Assembly (NCBI RefSeq): GCF_014873485.1
Contig: NZ_JADBDT010000001.1
Span: 2,108,001-2,172,000, forward strand
DNA: 64,000 nucleotides
Reading direction: 5' to 3'
Source of the DNA: Sphingopyxis sp. OAS728
Lineage (GTDB): Bacteria; Pseudomonadota; Alphaproteobacteria; Sphingomonadales; Sphingomonadaceae
Positions 1-8,287 of this stretch are shown here, in pieces; position 1 is the first letter of the stretch, and the number at the start of each line of letters is the position of its first letter. The notes below the pieces were generated by a model, which was not told the DNA's origin, searched no databases, and was given only the letters and a program-made list of their open reading frames with translations. The position numbers and the translations under genes are program-made.

Positions 1-419
1 TAATAGAGATGCGCGTAATGGAGCGTGAACACCATGTTCGCGAACAGCCAGGCGAGCGCGAGCGTCGCGACGATGAGGACGACGTCGGCGCGATCGAGCT
101 TGCCCGGACTTGCGATCAGCGTGCCGACCGCGAAGAGGATGACGAGCGACAACAGGACGGTGATCGCGAGCAGGCCGACGCGGTTGGCGTCGTTATATTC
201 GGCGCGGCGACGCATCTGCTCGGCATCGGACTTCAGCAGCGGGGCAATCGAGCAGAGAAAGATCAGCGCGGCGACGTCGAAGCCGATGAGCAGTGCCGTC
301 CGCGGATCAGAGCCGAACGCTGCGGCCCCGCCCCATGCGGCCACCAATATCGCCGCGAAGACCAGAAAGCGCACCGGCGCGATGTGCCGCCCGACGGCGC
401 GCTTCGCGCTTTCGCTCAC
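1..419 (-). CDS. DUF1345 family inner-membrane protein (partial, C-terminus cut by window edge)
   Basis: The reading frame starts at GTG 419-417 and is open to the left edge (139 codons visible). The protein has several hydrophobic segments and the family-typical stretches EYNDANRVG and FTLHYAHLYY, which match DUF1345 membrane proteins of unknown function. The GTG overlaps the TGA of the upstream oxidoreductase (GTGA), so the two are probably translationally coupled. The family assignment comes from recognised motifs; no function is known. Confidence 0.8.
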   Translation of the reverse strand, partial: MSESAKRAVGRHIAPVRFLVFAAILVAAWGGAAAFGSDPRTALLIGFDVAALIFLCSIAPLLKSDAEQMRRRAEYNDANRVGLLAITVLLSLVILFAVGTLIASPGKLDRADVVLIVATLALAWLFANMVFTLHYAHLY

Positions 420-2680
420 GCGACGACGCGCACCGGGATCGACTTCGCCGCCGGGCAGCCGCTGGTCTTGTCGTAGAAGGCGAGCGGCAGCAGCGGGTTG
501 AGCTCGGGATAATAGCCCGCGACCGAACCGCGCGACATCGGATAGTCGATGATCGTGAGCCCGTCGACGCGGCGCGCGATGCCGTCGATGCCGACCGTTT
601 CGAGCGCGACCTTCGCCCCCGCCTCCAGCCCGCGATCCGCGATGTCGTCGGCGTTCATGAACAGGATCATGCGGTCGTTATACACGCCGCGATAGCGGTC
701 GTTATAGCTGTAGATCGTCGTGTTGAACTGGTCGTGCGAGCGGACGGTGGCGAGGCGCAGCATGTCGGGATCGTCGACCGGCGCGTTGACCGCGAGCCCC
801 GGGAGGACGAGGAAATTGGCCTTCCCGTCGGGCGTCGCCCAGACGCGGCGGCGCGGCGGGATGTCGAGGTGGAAACCGAGCGGCGCCTTGATACGCTCGG
901 CGAAACCTTCGTAGAGTGCGGGATAGACGTCGGCGATCTTGTCGCGGATCAGGTCGTAATCGTCGATATAGCTCGCCCAATCGACCTTGCTGTCGGGCAG
1001 CGTCGCCATCGCGATGCGGCAGACGATTTCGGTTTCGGTCAGCAGATGTTCGCTCGCCGGGTCGAGCACGCCGCGCGAGGCGGTGACGTTCGACATCGAA
1101 TCCTCGATCGTCACGAACTGCTCGCCCTTTGCGGTCGCGATGCGTTCGGAGCGCGCGACGACGGGCAGGATCAGCGCATCCTTGCCGTGCACCAGATGCC
1201 CGCGGTTGAGCTTGGTCGCGATGCCGACGGTGAGGTCGAGCCTCCGCATCGCCGCGTAGGAACGGTCGGTGTCGGGGACCGCGCGGACAAAATTGCCGCC
1301 GAGGCCGATGAAGACCTTTGCGGTGCCCGCGAGCATTGCCTCGACCGATTCCACCGTATGATGGCCATGCTCGCGCGGCGGTTCGAAACCGAAGACGTCG
1401 CGGACCTTGTCGAGATAGGCCTGGCCCGGTTTCTCGTCGATGCCGACGGTGCGGTCGCCCTGCACGTTCGAATGGCCGCGTATCGGCGAGATGCCCGCGC
1501 CGGGCTTGCCGAAATTGCCTTTGAGAAGCAGCAGGTTGGCGATCTGCTGGACGAGCTCCGATCCCCGCTGATGCTGGGTCACACCCATGCCGTAGCAGAT
1601 CATCGTCGCGTTCGAGCGGATATAGATTTCGGCGCAGCGCCGGATCTGTGCCTCGTCGATCCCCGACGCGGCGACGAGGTCGGGCCAGTGCTGCGCCTCG
1701 ATATCGGCCTTCAGCGCGTCAAAACCCGATGTGTGCTCGGCGATGAAATCATGGTCGAGCACGGTCTCGCCCGCCGCCTCGCGCTCGAACAAAACCTTCA
1801 TCATGCCCTTGAGCAGCGCGAGGTCGCCGCCGACCTTGATATGCACGAATTCGCTGGTGATGTCGGTCGAGCCGAAGGTCGCCATCTGCACGATGTCCTG
1901 CGGCTCGGTGAATTTGATCAGTGCGCGCTCGGGCATCGGGTTGACCGCGACGATCGGCACGCCGCGTTTGCGCGCCTCGACCAAAGGCGTCATCATCCGC
2001 GGCGCGTTGGTGCCCGCATTGTGCCCGATCAGAAAAATCGCCTCGGCATGCTCGAAATCGTCGAGGATCACCGTGCCCTTGCCGACGCCGATCGAATGCG
2101 GGAGGCCCCGGCTCGTCGGTTCGTGGCACATGTTCGAACAATCGGGAAAATTGTTCGTGCCATACTCGCGCACGAAAATCGAATAGAGGAACGCCGTCTC
2201 GTTCGCGGTGCGGCCCGAGGTATAGAATTCGGCTTCGTGCGGGCTTGCGAGCGCACGGAGGTGCGTGCCAATCAACGCAAACGCATCGTCCCAGCTGACC
2301 GGCACATAATGGTCGGTCGCGGCGTCATAGCGCATCGGCTCGGTCAGCCGGCCCTGCATTTCGAGCCAATAGTCCGACTGCGCCATCAGGTCGGAGACGC
2401 TGTGCTGCGCAAAAAACTCCCGCGTGACGCGAAACTTCGTCGCCTCATGCGCGAGCGCCTTTGCGCCATTCTCGCAAAATTCGAGCTTCTTGGTGCAGCT
2501 CGCGTCGGGAAAGGCGCAGCTCGGGCATTTGAAACCGCCGGGCTGGTTCATCGACAGCAGCGCGCGCGACCCTTTGGTCACAACGCTTTGTTCGAGCAAT
2601 ACCTTCGCGGTCGCCGCCGCCGCGCCCCATCCGCCGGCGGGGCTGTTATAACTCTGGTATCGGGGTTTATCGTGCGCCAT
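416..2680 (-). CDS. FdhF/YdeP family molybdopterin oxidoreductase
   Basis: A 754-residue protein of the molybdopterin-dependent oxidoreductase alpha-subunit type (YdeP/FdhF-like), about the usual length. Near the N-terminus a cysteine cluster (CPSCAFPDAS, then CTKKLEFC) is where this group may hold an iron-sulfur centre. The body has typical molybdopterin-binding stretches (FLIGHNAGTNAPRMM, GNFGKPGAGISPIRGHSNVQG) and a C-terminal dinucleotide-binding beta-barrel region with NDRYRGVYNDR. No Tat signal is visible, so it is probably cytoplasmic. Substrate is unknown: E. coli YdeP is linked to acid resistance, and formate activity is not established for this branch. The ATG at 2680 is used. It is followed by the DUF1345 gene with a 4-base overlap. 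Confidence 0.9.
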   Translation of the reverse strand: MAHDKPRYQSYNSPAGGWGAAAATAKVLLEQSVVTKGSRALLSMNQPGGFKCPSCAFPDASCTKKLEFCENGAKALAHEATKFRVTREFFAQHSVSDLMAQSDYWLEMQGRLTEPMRYDAATDHYVPVSWDDAFALIGTHLRALASPHEAEFYTSGRTANETAFLYSIFVREYGTNNFPDCSNMCHEPTSRGLPHSIGVGKGTVILDDFEHAEAIFLIGHNAGTNAPRMMTPLVEARKRGVPIVAVNPMPERALIKFTEPQDIVQMATFGSTDITSEFVHIKVGGDLALLKGMMKVLFEREAAGETVLDHDFIAEHTSGFDALKADIEAQHWPDLVAASGIDEAQIRRCAEIYIRSNATMICYGMGVTQHQRGSELVQQIANLLLLKGNFGKPGAGISPIRGHSNVQGDRTVGIDEKPGQAYLDKVRDVFGFEPPREHGHHTVESVEAMLAGTAKVFIGLGGNFVRAVPDTDRSYAAMRRLDLTVGIATKLNRGHLVHGKDALILPVVARSERIATAKGEQFVTIEDSMSNVTASRGVLDPASEHLLTETEIVCRIAMATLPDSKVDWASYIDDYDLIRDKIADVYPALYEGFAERIKAPLGFHLDIPPRRRVWATPDGKANFLVLPGLAVNAPVDDPDMLRLATVRSHDQFNTTIYSYNDRYRGVYNDRMILFMNADDIADRGLEAGAKVALETVGIDGIARRVDGLTIIDYPMSRGSVAGYYPELNPLLPLAFYDKTSGCPAAKSIPVRVVA

Positions 2681-2885
2681 CGCAGCGAATTAAAGCATAG
2701 CCGCCGCGGCATATCTATCGCTCTTTGGTGTTGGCGCGCCACGATCGGTGAAGATGAGAACTACCGTTTCGCTATTGCACTATAAGGTGCCAAGCGGGGC
2801 TTGGCGAAGTTCGCGTCGAGCGATCGCTCGCCGTCGATCAGATAGGTAAGCTTCACTGGACCCGTATTGAGGGTTAAGTAGGCGT

Positions 2886-5132
2886 ATGATCGATCAACGA
2901 CTCGTCGCGTACGCCCTCGAAGCCGTGGACACCTCAAACTTCGAGAAATTTGCCCAAACTTTCTACGGAGCGATGCAGGACCGTGAGTTCGTGCCTCTTG
3001 GAGGTGTGCACGACGGCGGCGCCGAAGGGTATGATGCGTTCGGCCCGGAAATCGCTGCCGACGAGGAAGCCTCCAGCTTTATTCAGGTGTCTAAGCAGGT
3101 CGCGACAAACCAAAAAATTAGACAGACCGTGCATCGGCTACGTGAATATGGGAGAACTCCAAAAGTTCTTACCTATATTACGTCACAAACCGTAAAAGAC
3201 ATTGATAAAATTGAGAAAAAACTTGGAGATGATCTTGGTTGTAGGATTGCAATCCGAGACGCACGCTATATTGAAATCAACATAAACACCAACTCCGCCA
3301 CTCAAGGCGCCTTTAATAGTTACCTGCAACCGGCCATCGCTGAAGTCTATTCGCCGGGCAACTCGGAAGTGGCCCAAGAAATCGATAGATACGCTGATCG
3401 CACGTTAGCTGTCTTTCTACGACAAGAAGTCGATAGCAGGGCGTCGCGCTCAAGTTTGCTTGAATCTGTGTCGGATAGTCTGATCATTTGGGCGCTGAGA
3501 GACACCGATCCCGACAAGTCGATTTTATTGACGCGCGATGAGGTTCTGTCGACGATCGAGCAGGCACTCCCGACCGCAAAGTCCTTTATCCGAAACAGCA
3601 TCGATAGAAGGCTTCTGGTTCTGTCCGCTAAGGACGCTCCCGGCGGTAGGCAGCTTCGAAAATACGCAAAAACTGACCAATATTGCCTCCCATTTGAGAC
3701 GCGGACAATTGTTGCGGTTGAGAATGCGGAGGATGACCTAATAAAGCTTAAGGTATCGTGTGTCTTCGAAGATCGATTAACGGCTTTATCTGGCGATGAA
3801 GTGGACCAATGGAGGCAAATCATCGTCGCGTCATGCCATTCGGCTCTTGAGCAAGTTTTTGAGAGGCAGGGGCTAAAAGTAGCTCAATTCGCCGTGAATG
3901 CAGACGTGGATGATGAGACATTCACCGATGTGTCGTCGATTGCTACAAAAATTGTTGACGACCTGAATCTGGATTCAGAGTCAAAATCGGTAATACGTCG
4001 GCACGTATTAATGGTTCTGAGGGGAACATTTTACGCTTCTGACGAAACAGAGCGCCTCTATCTCGGGAAGTTGAGTCGAACGTACGTCCTGATGATGCTC
4101 CTCAAGAATGAACCTAAAATCGTGGAATATTTTTCTTCCATGGCAGGAAGTTTCAACATTTATGTTGGATCTGACATTCTTATAAGAGCGCTTTCTGAGA
4201 TTTACCTCTCTCCGGAAAGCCAATCAACTGGCAACCTTCTTGAGATTCTTAAGAAATGCGGGTCTGATTTAATCCTCACTGAGACGACAGTGGAGGAAGT
4301 AGCAACGCACATCAGGCGACAAATATTTGAGTTTGAAAATGTATACGCGATGGCGGAGCATCACGTGCGCTTGGATGCCGTGGAGTATATAGATCGCCTC
4401 CTCATTCGATCATATTTTTATGCCAGGTTATCCCCAGTGTCGGGCGTGGCAGCTCCGAAGAACTGGCTGTCTTACATCAATAGGTTCGGGAGCTACAAAG
4501 ACCTACGCGCCAATCGCGGCGATAACGAGTTGGCCGCATTTCTCATGCGGCGATTCGGTCTCACTTATGAGTCCACCGCTCAATCGCAAGTCGGGGTAGA
4601 TAAAGATGAACTGCAAGCTCTGAAAACCTCAATTCTGGAAGCAAAGGCTCACCCCAGCCGCGATTCTGAGACAGATGAAATTCTCGCATACAACGATGCC
4701 CTTCAAATACTTAGGGTATATGAAAGACGTCGGATTTCTAACGAGTCTAGCCCCGGCAATCCGTTCGGCTTTAAGACTTGGTGGCTGACGCAAGACGGCA
4801 AAGTCCGACGTGCCGCCGCAGCCACCCGTGTAAAGCACGCGGGTAACGGATTCATGATGCGACCGGAGCTTTTGATGGCTTATGTTGGAAGCTTGCCTTC
4901 GCTTGCCGAGGTTCGCGCCAGCTACAGGACGATATTCCCTTCGGTACTAGGCGTTCGCCTAGCCTCGGGAATTCGTGATTCTGATTTCAAAAAGGTGATG
5001 AGAGACGCCGCAGAGATTGTTGACGTTGATGATGCGCGCGCGGGCGCAATGGTAAGTGCGATGGTGAAACGCCTCCAAAACGACACCGCCAAGGATTTTG
5101 GAACAAACTGGCAAGGCCCACTCGGCAGATAG
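2886..5132 (+). CDS. Putative defence nuclease: N-terminal PD-(D/E)XK (Mrr-like) domain plus C-terminal PIN-like domain
   Basis: 748 residues. Residues 1-150 look like an Mrr/REase-type PD-(D/E)XK domain: E20, GGVHDGG with D43 and GYDAF with D50, then IQVSKQ with Q67 and K70. Residues about 425-650 resemble a PIN nuclease: IYVGSDILIRAL (D430), TTVEEVATH (E470/E471), AYNDALQIL (D604) and WWLTQDGKVRRAA (D637), in the order and spacing of PIN acidic residues. The middle (150-420) is not recognised. The gene is visibly AT-richer than the flanking host genes and converges on the restriction-modification operon at 5336-9243, suggesting a defence role. The PD-(D/E)XK call is fairly firm; the PIN call is inference from motif order. 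Confidence 0.75.
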   Translation: MIDQRLVAYALEAVDTSNFEKFAQTFYGAMQDREFVPLGGVHDGGAEGYDAFGPEIAADEEASSFIQVSKQVATNQKIRQTVHRLREYGRTPKVLTYITSQTVKDIDKIEKKLGDDLGCRIAIRDARYIEININTNSATQGAFNSYLQPAIAEVYSPGNSEVAQEIDRYADRTLAVFLRQEVDSRASRSSLLESVSDSLIIWALRDTDPDKSILLTRDEVLSTIEQALPTAKSFIRNSIDRRLLVLSAKDAPGGRQLRKYAKTDQYCLPFETRTIVAVENAEDDLIKLKVSCVFEDRLTALSGDEVDQWRQIIVASCHSALEQVFERQGLKVAQFAVNADVDDETFTDVSSIATKIVDDLNLDSESKSVIRRHVLMVLRGTFYASDETERLYLGKLSRTYVLMMLLKNEPKIVEYFSSMAGSFNIYVGSDILIRALSEIYLSPESQSTGNLLEILKKCGSDLILTETTVEEVATHIRRQIFEFENVYAMAEHHVRLDAVEYIDRLLIRSYFYARLSPVSGVAAPKNWLSYINRFGSYKDLRANRGDNELAAFLMRRFGLTYESTAQSQVGVDKDELQALKTSILEAKAHPSRDSETDEILAYNDALQILRVYERRRISNESSPGNPFGFKTWWLTQDGKVRRAAAATRVKHAGNGFMMRPELLMAYVGSLPSLAEVRASYRTIFPSVLGVRLASGIRDSDFKKVMRDAAEIVDVDDARAGAMVSAMVKRLQNDTAKDFGTNWQGPLGR

Positions 5133-5335
5133 CTGCCTCAATATGCACCGAGGAATTGCTTACACTCGAGCCACAATGACGGCGTTGACGCTGAGATTAA
5201 ATCTTACACCTCATCAGCGGAGGCTTCCATTTGGCCGACAGTTCTTCCTCTCGATCGGCGATGCCTTTCGTAAGCTTCGTAAGGGTAGATGCGCCCGATT
5301 TCCGAGACGTATTTCGGACTCAGGATTAAGAAACC
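5133..5335. other. Convergent intergenic gap between nuclease gene and defence operon
   Basis: About 200 bases between two converging 3' ends. I see no convincing hairpin with a T-run and no credible short gene here. Confidence 0.4.
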
Positions 5336-5830
5336 TCAGCGGCTACGGAGGGCGTCGTCATAGGCCTTCAATCCGGCATAAAGCGATGTAAATCTTCCGG
5401 TCGTGGTTGAAGGTGCGTCGATCATCGGAACATGTTTCGCGTAGGTGTGGGCAAGGCCGTCACGCAAGCTCTTCAAGTTACCCAACTCCGCGATAAACCG
5501 CGTCTGGATTGGCACGCTAATGTTTCGCTCGATTTTCTCAAACGCTATCACCCCAACGAGGCGGATGAGCATCGACTTAAAATGTCGCTCGTAGTCAAAC
5601 CCATAAGTTCGGTCCACGATCTGCTTCTTAACGTAGTCTCTATATTTCTGTTCTCTGACATTCCGACGGCAATGGCACATAACGATGTCGTCCATCGACA
5701 TCTCAATCCATCCGCAAAGTTCCAAAATAGCGAGCTTTGAGAAATAGAAGGCGTGCTTCTGGTGCGTCGCTTGGCCATACGCGGCATCAAGGCGCCGAAG
5801 GTTTGCAAGAATGTATGTCTTGCTAATCAC
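5336..5830 (-). CDS. HEPN-domain protein, MAE_28990/RiboL-PSP-like putative ribonuclease
   Basis: 164 residues, mostly helical. Residues 121-128 (SLRDGLAH) contain R123-x4-H128, the catalytic R-x4-6-H motif of HEPN ribonucleases; an earlier helix (AILELCGWIEMSMDDIV) matches the first conserved HEPN helix. The GTG start (5830-5828) overlaps the stop of the DUF262 gene as GTGA, making this the last gene of a five-gene operon. HEPN proteins of this size are known beside DUF262 proteins, and many act as toxic RNases in phage defence. Its target is not predictable from sequence. No good Shine-Dalgarno precedes the GTG, consistent with translational coupling. Confidence 0.72.
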   Translation of the reverse strand: MISKTYILANLRRLDAAYGQATHQKHAFYFSKLAILELCGWIEMSMDDIVMCHCRRNVREQKYRDYVKKQIVDRTYGFDYERHFKSMLIRLVGVIAFEKIERNISVPIQTRFIAELGNLKSLRDGLAHTYAKHVPMIDAPSTTTGRFTSLYAGLKAYDDALRSR

Positions 5831-6954
5831 GGCCGGGAAAAAATTTCCTTAGCAGCCCCCAATCGTGCCTCAACGCGATCAGGCTTCGAAAGCCCCTCCG
5901 CAAGGAATTCAGGCGACAGGCTCTCGTGCGCGCGGAGTTCTGCGAAACGATTTCGCAATTCTTCATCAGAAAGTTGCGCTACGCGCTCCCTCCCGGATGC
6001 AATCCCGATCATCGCTGCCTCGATTACCGTGGCGGGTAGGCGAGGCGCCGGGTTGGTGTTGAAGATCCTTTCCGACAAGGTGTCTGCGACAAAGGAGAAC
6101 AAGTCTGCTTTGTTCTCTGCCTCCTCACTCGGAATCATCCGGTTCTCGAACATGTAGTCGTTGAGGAATTTCGAGATTGAACCTTTATATTTTTCAAGCT
6201 GTTCGCTGAACGCGAAGAAACGCAAAATTGCTTCTTGCTTTGTGAACCGATAGTTCAGGTTGGGCGCCATGTGGTTTATCCGACGCCAGCTTGCTCGACC
6301 ATCCAGTGCGCGAAGTTGCTCGTTAAGCGGCCCGGAGAATATGCAGTTACGTATCTCCTGATTATTCAGCTTAATTCCGCCAGAGTTCAAGCGGTGAAAG
6401 ATCGTAAATATGTATTCGTTATGGCTTCGCTTTGTGAGATCGCACCGGATTATATTCACTGGTAAAGTTTGGTTCTGAACGCGACTGAAAATTACCTTCA
6501 GCTCCCCATCTTTGGCATTTTTGAGGGTGGCGGCATTCTTTCCGCGTAGGCGCGGGTCGATGTCGGTCAGGGCAGCAAGCTTCCAATCCTCGCCGGCAAG
6601 AAATCGCGTGATCGTCGAAATTCGCTGCAACCCGTCAATCACGATCCATTTGTTCTGCCGATAATCGAGCGCAAAACACATGCTTGGAACTGGCAACTGC
6701 TTCACGAGAGAGTCGATGAAGCGGGTTTGATCGGTCCCCTTCCATATGAAATCGCGTTGGAATTCGGGTTGGATAATCAGGTTTCCCTCATCCGCCATTC
6801 GGAAAAGGTCGGCGCACGACCGCAGTTCGTTGTATGCAACGATATCTGAGGGCGGCGTCTCGTTGACACCTTCATCCTCTGCCGCCTCTTGCTGCTCCAT
6901 TTCCTCAATTTGTACGATCTGCTCAGCGGCCTGATCGTGAGGTTGCGTTGCCAT
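5827..6954 (-). CDS. DUF262 domain protein (GmrS-like N-terminal ParB-fold NTPase type)
   Basis: About 375 residues from ATG 6954, chosen because GGAG lies 6 bases upstream; an in-frame TTG at 6987 that overlaps the Vsr stop has no ribosome-binding site. DUF262 signatures are clear: PEFQRDFIW, VIDGLQRISTI (the DGQQR-type motif of the ParB/Srx fold), and RLNSGGIKLNNQEIRN. The C-terminal third shows no HNH (DUF1524) motif, unlike GmrSD fusions, so any nuclease activity would have to come from a partner. The HEPN gene directly downstream is the obvious candidate. The DUF262 domain of GmrS-type proteins uses NTP and is linked to sensing modified phage DNA; whether that holds here is unknown. Confidence 0.85.
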   Translation of the reverse strand: MATQPHDQAAEQIVQIEEMEQQEAAEDEGVNETPPSDIVAYNELRSCADLFRMADEGNLIIQPEFQRDFIWKGTDQTRFIDSLVKQLPVPSMCFALDYRQNKWIVIDGLQRISTITRFLAGEDWKLAALTDIDPRLRGKNAATLKNAKDGELKVIFSRVQNQTLPVNIIRCDLTKRSHNEYIFTIFHRLNSGGIKLNNQEIRNCIFSGPLNEQLRALDGRASWRRINHMAPNLNYRFTKQEAILRFFAFSEQLEKYKGSISKFLNDYMFENRMIPSEEAENKADLFSFVADTLSERIFNTNPAPRLPATVIEAAMIGIASGRERVAQLSDEELRNRFAELRAHESLSPEFLAEGLSKPDRVEARLGAAKEIFSRP

Positions 6955-6983
6955 ATAGATCTCCATGTGGCCAACGCACCGAG

Positions 6984-7415
6984 TCAAGTTCGATGGTCAA
7001 TTGGCCGCTCCAAAAACTCTTTCAATCGAGTTTCAAGCTCGTGCAAGTCTTTCGTCTCGCATTCCCAAATGATGAGCACGCTCCACCCCAAGTTTTCGAG
7101 CTGGCGAACTGCTTCAGTATCTCTCTCTTGATTGCGGGTGAGTTTAGGCTCCCAGTACTCCAACCGCGTGCGCGGCAAACGCCCATCAAGGCAACGATCG
7201 TCAGGATGCTGGTGCCAGAAGCAACCGTGCACGAATATCGCTTTCCTCCGAGCGACAAAAACCAAGTCAGGTTTGCCGGGCAAATCCTTGCGGTGGAGGC
7301 GGAAGCGGTATCCCAGCCTGTGCGCCAATCGGCGAACGATAATTTCTGGCTTGGTATCACGCGATTTGATTGCACGCATATTTGCGGTGCGTGCGTCGCG
7401 AGATATTTTATCCAT
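6984..7415 (-). CDS. vsr: Very short patch repair (Vsr) endonuclease
   Basis: 143 residues, the normal Vsr length. The N-terminal RTANMRAIKSRDTKPE, the PGKPDLVF aspartate and FVHGCFWHQH are conserved Vsr features; WEPKLTRNQERD follows. Vsr nicks beside T:G mismatches created when 5-methylcytosine deaminates, so it protects a host that carries an m5C methyltransferase. That fits its place between the methyltransferase/restriction pair and the DUF262 gene. Its ATG shares an A with the restriction-enzyme stop (TGATG). Confidence 0.93.
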   Translation of the reverse strand: MDKISRDARTANMRAIKSRDTKPEIIVRRLAHRLGYRFRLHRKDLPGKPDLVFVARRKAIFVHGCFWHQHPDDRCLDGRLPRTRLEYWEPKLTRNQERDTEAVRQLENLGWSVLIIWECETKDLHELETRLKEFLERPIDHRT

Positions 7416-8287
7416 CAGGTCGCAAGATCTAACGGCAAATCTGCGATATCACGTAGACGTCGGCCCTCGATCATCATGTCTAGAAGCTCCGCCGAGTCAG
7501 TGTACTTTGTAGCGGCAACGGCCTCGCGAAGTTCGTTTAGCGCGATATGGTAAACACAATCGATGTCGCCGGTTCCGAGCGCGAGAGACGCTAAGCGACC
7601 CGGAGTGGGTTCGCCTGTTACCACAACGATATGCGGCAATCGACCTTTTCGATTGCGTACTAAATTTAGGGCTTCTGACCTCGCGTTCTGAGCTCGGTCG
7701 GAGCGCATCGTCCACTTGCAGGACACGCTCGCATGCAACAACGGCAGCGAGCTGTTTGCTGACCTAATACCAGTCAGCGAAGCGTGCTGATCGTCCACCA
7801 CCAATTCCGACGCATTTATATTCTCGTCTGGTTCGGGGTGGCGGAGCACCATAACATCAGGTTTGATAAGGTAATCCATTCCGATCGCCACCGCTAAATC
7901 GGCGTTCGTCGAAACCGCTTCCGCAAGGGAGGAGAGATGGAAATATTGCTCGCACGCTGCAATGGCGAGACGCGTCCCACCTTTGGCGACCTGAAACTTG
8001 CCAGGTCGAATGTGCTTTAGCTTCGGGAGAGTTTCTTCCAGATACTCGCCCACAACGATCTCAAATTTATTGCCGGCCATCTGCCCGGCCAGACGGGCAC
8101 CCACGGCCTCCTTGGCGACTTGTTCCATGATGCCGGATGCGAACGCGACACTGCTAGCTGAGCTACCGTCAGCGATCGAGGGTACGCCCGTATCACTAGT
8201 CGCTAGTGCTCCGTTAGCAATAAGCGCGGCGTGGAAGCTTCTGCGTGCCTCGGTTAGGAAGGCTGTGCCCGACGGGACTTCAATCAT
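7415..8287 (-). CDS. Type II restriction endonuclease, NgoMIV family (predicted GCCGGC)
   Basis: 290 residues from ATG 8287, which overlaps the methyltransferase stop as ATGA; a longer open frame upstream lies inside the methyltransferase gene and is rejected. NgoMIV itself is about 286 residues. Active-site residues are present with the family spacing: D144 in KPDVMV, S189-C-K191, and E205. The CCGG-contact triad R195, D197, R198 follows in RSDRAQNAR. All sit four residues later than the NgoMIV positions I recall (D140, K187, E201, R191/D193/R194). Recognition of GCCGGC is inferred from this agreement. The partner methyltransferase is immediately upstream. Confidence 0.88.
   Translation of the reverse strand: MIEVPSGTAFLTEARRSFHAALIANGALATSDTGVPSIADGSSASSVAFASGIMEQVAKEAVGARLAGQMAGNKFEIVVGEYLEETLPKLKHIRPGKFQVAKGGTRLAIAACEQYFHLSSLAEAVSTNADLAVAIGMDYLIKPDVMVLRHPEPDENINASELVVDDQHASLTGIRSANSSLPLLHASVSCKWTMRSDRAQNARSEALNLVRNRKGRLPHIVVVTGEPTPGRLASLALGTGDIDCVYHIALNELREAVAATKYTDSAELLDMMIEGRRLRDIADLPLDLAT

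Noticed and set aside
293..2785. Very long open frame on the plus strand opposite the oxidoreductase gene
   Set aside because: It is the antisense shadow of the molybdopterin oxidoreductase in high-GC DNA; its sequence is Arg/Asp/His-rich with no recognisable domain.
2817..2830. 14-base palindrome CGAGCGATCGCTCG before the nuclease gene
   Set aside because: It may lie within a gene remnant and such GC-rich palindromes arise easily by chance here; no supporting second site.
5098..5391. 97-codon plus-strand frame after the nuclease gene
   Set aside because: Overlaps the nuclease end, has no ribosome-binding site and runs into the HEPN gene region on the other strand.
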